Positions 60,605-64,000 of a stretch of DNA of 64,000 bases are shown here, piece by piece. A model generated the notes under the pieces. The model had not been told where the DNA came from and made no database searches. It worked only from the letters and a program-made list of their open reading frames with translations. The position numbers were made by a program, and so were the translations under genes. This DNA comes from Skermanella pratensis (GTDB taxonomy: Bacteria > Pseudomonadota > Alphaproteobacteria > Azospirillales > Azospirillaceae). The stretch covers positions 3,402,501 to 3,466,500 of the forward strand of contig NZ_CP030265.1 in the NCBI RefSeq assembly GCF_008843145.1, read 5' to 3'. Every line of letters begins with the position of its first letter. Position 1 is the first letter of the stretch.

Positions 60605-61382
60605 GCGAACACCGTCTTCAGCGTATCGAGGGTAGGGGTATGGGTCAGGTCCAGGAAAAGGGGGGTGATCGCGACGCCCTTGTCCATCACCACCCGATGT
60701 CGGTATCCGGCAGCGTGTCCGCCTCGCCGCGCAGGGTGCCGATCCAGAAATAGGCGCGACCGCGCGGATCGACCCGCTCGGTCAGGTCGTCGCCGACCTT
60801 GCGCTGACCGTGCCGGACGACATGGATGCCCTGCGCCTCGCCGGGCTCGACGCTCGGGAAATTGACGTTCATCAGCACGTTGCGCGGCCACGCGACCGAG
60901 ACCGCCTTCCGTACCACCTCCGGTCCCCAGTGGAGCGCCGTCTGCCACAGCGCCGGCTGAGCCGGGTCGAGATGCTGGCTCATGGCGATGGCCGGCACGC
61001 CCAGCAGGGTCGCCTCCATCGCGGCGGCGATCGTGCCGGAGTAAGTGACGTCCTCGCCCAGGTTGCTGCCGTGGTTGACGCCGGACAGCACCAGGTCGGG
61101 CTTTCGGTCCTTGAGGATGTGGTTGATCGCCAGCAGAACGCAGTCGGTCGGCGTACCGTCGACCGCGAACCGGCGCTCGGCCATCTGCCGCATCCGCAGC
61201 GGCCGGTGCAGCGTCAGCGAGTGGCTGGCGCCGGACTGCTCGGTCTCCGGCGCCACCACCCAGACATCGTCGGACAGGGTGCGGGCGATCTTCTCCAGCA
61301 CTTCCAGACCGGGGGCGTGGATGCCGTCGTCGTTGGACAGCAGGATCCGAGCCTTGGAGACGTCCAGGGGAGCCTTAAGCAT
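60601..61382 (-). pseudogene. surE: 5'-nucleotidase SurE, interrupted by a -1 frameshift near its C terminus
   Basis: The frame from ATG 61382 has the SurE metal site ILLSNDDGIHAPG (Asp18-Asp19), PETEQSGASHSLTL and LSGVNHGSNLGEDVTYSGTIAAAMEA. As read it stops early at 60687 ([10 protein letters not shown]). In the next frame the normal C terminus follows: [30 protein letters not shown], ending TGA 60601. One additional base near 60692-60697 (GGGTGG on the gene strand) restores a ~260-residue protein of usual length. SurE hydrolyses nucleoside monophosphates. It overlaps serS by 8 bases and pcm by 4. Confidence 0.9.
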
Positions 61383-62649
61383 CCGCCGCAATCCTATCGA
61401 GTCCACCCATGTAGGGCCGCAAGGCTTCCGGCACGATTATGGACCCATTTGGTTGCTGAAAGTTTTCCATGACGGCGATCAGGCATCGGCCGACCGCGAC
61501 GCCGGAGCCGTTGAGCGTATGGACGAACTGGGTGTTCTTGTCGCCCCTGGGCCGGCAGCGGGCCTTCATGCGGCGTGCCTGGAAATCACCGCAGGTCGAG
61601 CAGCTCGAGATTTCCCGATAGGCGTTCTGCCCCGGCAGCCAGACCTCGATGTCATAGGTCCTGGTCGCGGAGAATCCCATGTCGCCGGTGCACAGCGCGA
61701 TGGTGCGGAACGGCAGTTCCAGCCGCTTCAGGACGGTCTCGGCGCATTGCGTCATGCGCTCGTGCTCGGCATTGGACTGGTCCGGGCCGGTCACGCTGAC
61801 CATCTCGACCTTCCAGAACTGGTGCTGGCGGATCATGCCGCGGGTGTCCTTGCCGGCGGCCCCGGCTTCGGAGCGGAAGCACGGCGTCAGCGCGGCCATG
61901 CGGAGCGGCAGGTCCTCCAGGTCGAGGATGCGGTCGGCCACCAGGTTGGTCAGCGGCACCTCGGCGGTCGGGATCAGCCAATGGCCGGTCGTGGTGCGGA
62001 ACAGGTCCTCGGCGAATTTGGGCAGCTGCCCCGTGCCGAAGGCGGCCTCGTCGCGCACCATGAGGGGCGGCATCACCTCGGTGTAGCCGTGCTCGTTGAC
62101 ATGGAGGTCGAGCATGAACTGGCCGATCGCCCGCTCCAGCCGAGCCAGCTTGCCGCGCAGGACGGTGAACCGCGCGCCCGACAGCTTGGCTCCGGCGGCG
62201 AAGTCCATCAGCCCCAGCTTCTCGCCCAGTTCGAAATGCTCGACCGCATGGTTCAGGCGGGGCGGCTCGCCGACCCGGCGCAGCTCCACATTGCCGCTTT
62301 CATCGGGTCCGTCGGGAACGTCGTCGGCCGGAATGTTGGGCAGGCTGGCGAGAAGGGTGTCAAGGGCGGCGCCGGTCTCCCGCTCCTGCTCCTCGGTCTG
62401 CTGGATACCCTCCTTCAAGCCGGCGACTTCCGCCATCAGGTCCTGGGCACCGCGGCCCTCGCGCCTGGCCTTGCCGATCTCCTTGGAAGCCTCGTTGCGG
62501 CGGGCCTGCATCTCCTGCAGCGCGGTCTGGGCGGCGCGGCGGCGGGCGTCGAGGTCCAGGATTTCACCCGACATGGGCGACAGACCCCGTCTCGCCAGAC
62601 CACGGTCGAAAGCTTCGGGATTGTCGCGAATCAGGCGTAAGTCGTGCAT
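61375..62649 (-). CDS. serS: seryl-tRNA synthetase
   Basis: The 424-residue class II synthetase has an N-terminal coiled-coil arm (~30-105, [25 protein letters not shown]). Motif 2 [21 protein letters not shown] and motif 3 [19 protein letters not shown] are intact, along with the Ser-site TAEVPLTNL. It charges tRNA-Ser and tRNA-Sec with serine. The start [18 protein letters not shown] matches the family. It is followed by surE with an 8-base overlap. Confidence 0.97.
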   Translation of the reverse strand: MHDLRLIRDNPEAFDRGLARRGLSPMSGEILDLDARRRAAQTALQEMQARRNEASKEIGKARREGRGAQDLMAEVAGLKEGIQQTEEQERETGAALDTLLASLPNIPADDVPDGPDESGNVELRRVGEPPRLNHAVEHFELGEKLGLMDFAAGAKLSGARFTVLRGKLARLERAIGQFMLDLHVNEHGYTEVMPPLMVRDEAAFGTGQLPKFAEDLFRTTTGHWLIPTAEVPLTNLVADRILDLEDLPLRMAALTPCFRSEAGAAGKDTRGMIRQHQFWKVEMVSVTGPDQSNAEHERMTQCAETVLKRLELPFRTIALCTGDMGFSATRTYDIEVWLPGQNAYREISSCSTCGDFQARRMKARCRPRGDKNTQFVHTLNGSGVAVGRCLIAVMENFQQPNGSIIVPEALRPYMGGLDRIAADA

Positions 62650-62770
62650 GAGACCACTGGATCGAAGACGTTACGGGAAGTTGTTTATAAAGCTCCTCAT
62701 GTCCCCGGTCCAGCCGTGCGGACCAGAGCGCGGCGGACCGTGTTCATTCCGCCGCACACTGTGGCCCTGA

Positions 62771-63571
62771 TCACTCAGCGGCTTCGGCTTCCTCTTCGCG
62801 CTTCGCCCGCTGCTTCTCCATGACGCGCGCGATCTGCACCGAAATCTCGTACAGGGCATAGAGCGGTATGGCGAGACCCAGCTGACTGATCACGTCGGGC
62901 GGCGTCATGATGGCGGCGGCGATCAGGATGATGACGATGGCGTACTTGCGCTTGGACGCCAGGGCTTCCGACGAGACGATGCCGGCCCTCGCCAGCAGGG
63001 TCAGCAGCACGGGAAGCTGGAACGCGATGCCGAAGGCGAAGATCAGGGTCATCACCAGCGACAGGTACTCGCCGACGCGCGCCTCGAACTGGATCGGCAG
63101 CCCCTCGGGGCCGGGCGCCAGCTGCTCGAAGCTCAGGAAGAAGCTCCAGGCGAGCGGAAAGACCGCGTAGTAGACCAGCGCGCCGCCCAGGAAGAACATG
63201 ATCGGCGTGGCGACCAGGAACGGCAGGAAGGCATTGCGCTCGTGCTTGTAGAGGCCGGGCGCGATGAACATCCAGAGCTGGCTGGCGATGACCGGGAAAG
63301 CCAGGAACATCGCCGCCCAGAACGCGACCTTGACGTAGGTGAAGAAGGCTTCCGTCAGGCCGGTATAGATCATCCGCCGCCCTTCATGGCCGAGCAGGTC
63401 GGCCAGCGGACGGACAAGGAAGGCGTAGATGTCGGCGCTGAAATAGTAGCAGATCAGGAAGGCGGCGAAGATCGCCGCTATCGAGTACATCAGCCGATTG
63501 CGCAGCTCGATCAGGTGATCGAGCAGCGGCATCTTGCTGTCGTCGAGGCCGTCGTCGCTCACGGTGGTCAC
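62771..63571 (-). CDS. tatC: Sec-independent protein translocase TatC
   Basis: The 266-residue protein with six membrane helices binds twin-arginine signal peptides. The conserved N-terminal MPLLDHLIELRNRLMYSI, PLADLL...TGLTEAFFTYVKVAFWAAMFLAFPVI and PGLYKHERNAFLPF (with Glu) are present. GTG 63571 overlaps the tatB stop (GTGA). The extended C-terminal tail (RVMEKQRAKREEEAEAAE) is charged. The glucosidase at 6718 carries a Tat signal and is a likely client. Confidence 0.97.
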   Translation of the reverse strand: MTTVSDDGLDDSKMPLLDHLIELRNRLMYSIAAIFAAFLICYYFSADIYAFLVRPLADLLGHEGRRMIYTGLTEAFFTYVKVAFWAAMFLAFPVIASQLWMFIAPGLYKHERNAFLPFLVATPIMFFLGGALVYYAVFPLAWSFFLSFEQLAPGPEGLPIQFEARVGEYLSLVMTLIFAFGIAFQLPVLLTLLARAGIVSSEALASKRKYAIVIILIAAAIMTPPDVISQLGLAIPLYALYEISVQIARVMEKQRAKREEEAEAAE

Positions 63572-64000
63572 GCCCGCTTGTCAGGGGTATCGCCCGGCAC
63601 CACGGCCGGTTCGGGAATCTTGTGGTCGGCCGCTGCGGCGGGAAGCTGCGGCGGCGCGTCCGCCGCGGGGATCTGGGCCGCCTGGACCGCCCCGGTCCCC
63701 CGGACATCCCGGTGGGCCGCCCTGTCCGCCTCGGCCTCCGGGTCATCCTCGTCGCGCGGGCGGGCCGTGACGGCGGGGCTGGAAGTGATGTTGGGGTCGA
63801 ACGCATTGCGCAGGGAACCGGAGGGGTCGATGGTATTCTCGACCTCCTTCGTCAGGTTCAGGTTGCGCAGCTCGGTCGCCTGCCGGCGCACGTCCTCCAG
63901 ATCGGCATCGCGGATCATCTCGTCCACGCTGTTCTGGAAGTCGCGGGTCAGCATGCGCGCCTTGCGCACCCAGATGCCGACGGTCTTCAGGACCTTGGGC
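63568..64000 (-). CDS. tatB: Sec-independent protein translocase TatB (5' end outside window)
   Basis: The last ~144 residues are visible; the gene runs off the right edge. The visible start, PKVLKTVGIWVRKARMLTRDFQNSVDEMIRDADLEDVRRQ, is the end of the amphipathic helix of TatB, with the transmembrane part missing. After ~residue 60 it becomes a Pro/Ala/Asp-rich tail, as in many alphaproteobacterial TatB proteins. TatB hands Tat substrates to TatC, encoded directly downstream with a 4-base overlap. Confidence 0.9.
   Translation of the reverse strand, partial: PKVLKTVGIWVRKARMLTRDFQNSVDEMIRDADLEDVRRQATELRNLNLTKEVENTIDPSGSLRNAFDPNITSSPAVTARPRDEDDPEAEADRAAHRDVRGTGAVQAAQIPAADAPPQLPAAAADHKIPEPAVVPGDTPDKRA

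Noticed and set aside
1-64000. tRNA, rRNA, IS elements or prophage
   Set aside because: No cloverleaf with GTTCRANNC, no rRNA sequence, no transposase or integrase motifs seen in any frame.

Overview
The window is high-GC chromosomal DNA that looks like an alphaproteobacterium of the Rhodospirillales (Azospirillum/Skermanella type). The reasons are the ethylmalonyl-CoA pathway genes, hopanoid squalene genes hpnCDE, a CpdR-type receiver, a GAAC-N7-GAAC SOS box, AdoCbl-dependent ribonucleotide reductase, and the alphaproteobacterial gene block tatB-tatC-serS-surE-pcm-LysM/M23-DUF815-yajC-secD-secF-Mth938. Species level is inference. I see no rRNA, tRNA, CRISPR array, prophage or IS transposase; it is a core-genome stretch with a few accessory genes.

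Layout. 1-2853: a yhaNO-like SMC-ATPase/nuclease pair, with yhaN running off the left edge. 2998-13701: a carbon-assimilation and acyl-CoA region with meaA (ethylmalonyl-CoA mutase, frameshifted) divergent from ccr (crotonyl-CoA carboxylase/reductase), a Tat-exported GH1 glucosidase, mcd (methylsuccinyl-CoA dehydrogenase), a HIG1-type membrane protein, a PduO adenosyltransferase, etfBA and hbd, closed by a strong terminator. Three consecutive ethylmalonyl-CoA steps, the electron acceptor of Mcd and the cofactor enzyme of the mutase are therefore clustered, and both divergent promoter regions share an ATTGTTTCA-type motif.

13703-27505: ccdAB toxin-antitoxin, DUF3140, an alpha/beta hydrolase, tlpA, argH-lptM-lysA, a TIGR02302 membrane protein (frameshifted twice), a cpdR-like receiver, an MJ0042 zinc-ribbon protein, then ftsE-ftsX-ydcF-like-trmH-like-plsC. 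27506-30057: class II ribonucleotide reductase with an SOS box upstream. 30185-35232: an envelope locus in which two paralogous membrane-anchored regulator-like proteins flank an MscS channel, a glycolipid-binding protein and a small secreted protein. 35440-37461: aquaporin, a guanidine-II riboswitch controlling sugE/gdx, a large extragenic palindrome and a ChaC-like protein.

37581-49328: a DUF2125 protein, the aromatic operon chorismate mutase-hisC-tyrC, metX-metW, a DUF3574 lipoprotein, a polytopic GT-C-like protein, small secreted proteins, trmFO and a GAF histidine kinase. 49325-54057: an NDUFAF6-like protein divergent from hpnC-hpnD-hpnE, then sodB. 54126-64000: Mth938-like, secF, secD, yajC, DUF815 ATPase, LysM/M23 protein, pcm, surE (frameshifted), serS, tatC and partial tatB.

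Four -1 frameshifts (meaA, two in the TIGR02302 gene, surE) each interrupt an otherwise well-conserved protein, three of them in or next to short C/G runs. They look more like sequencing or assembly deletions than four independent gene inactivations.
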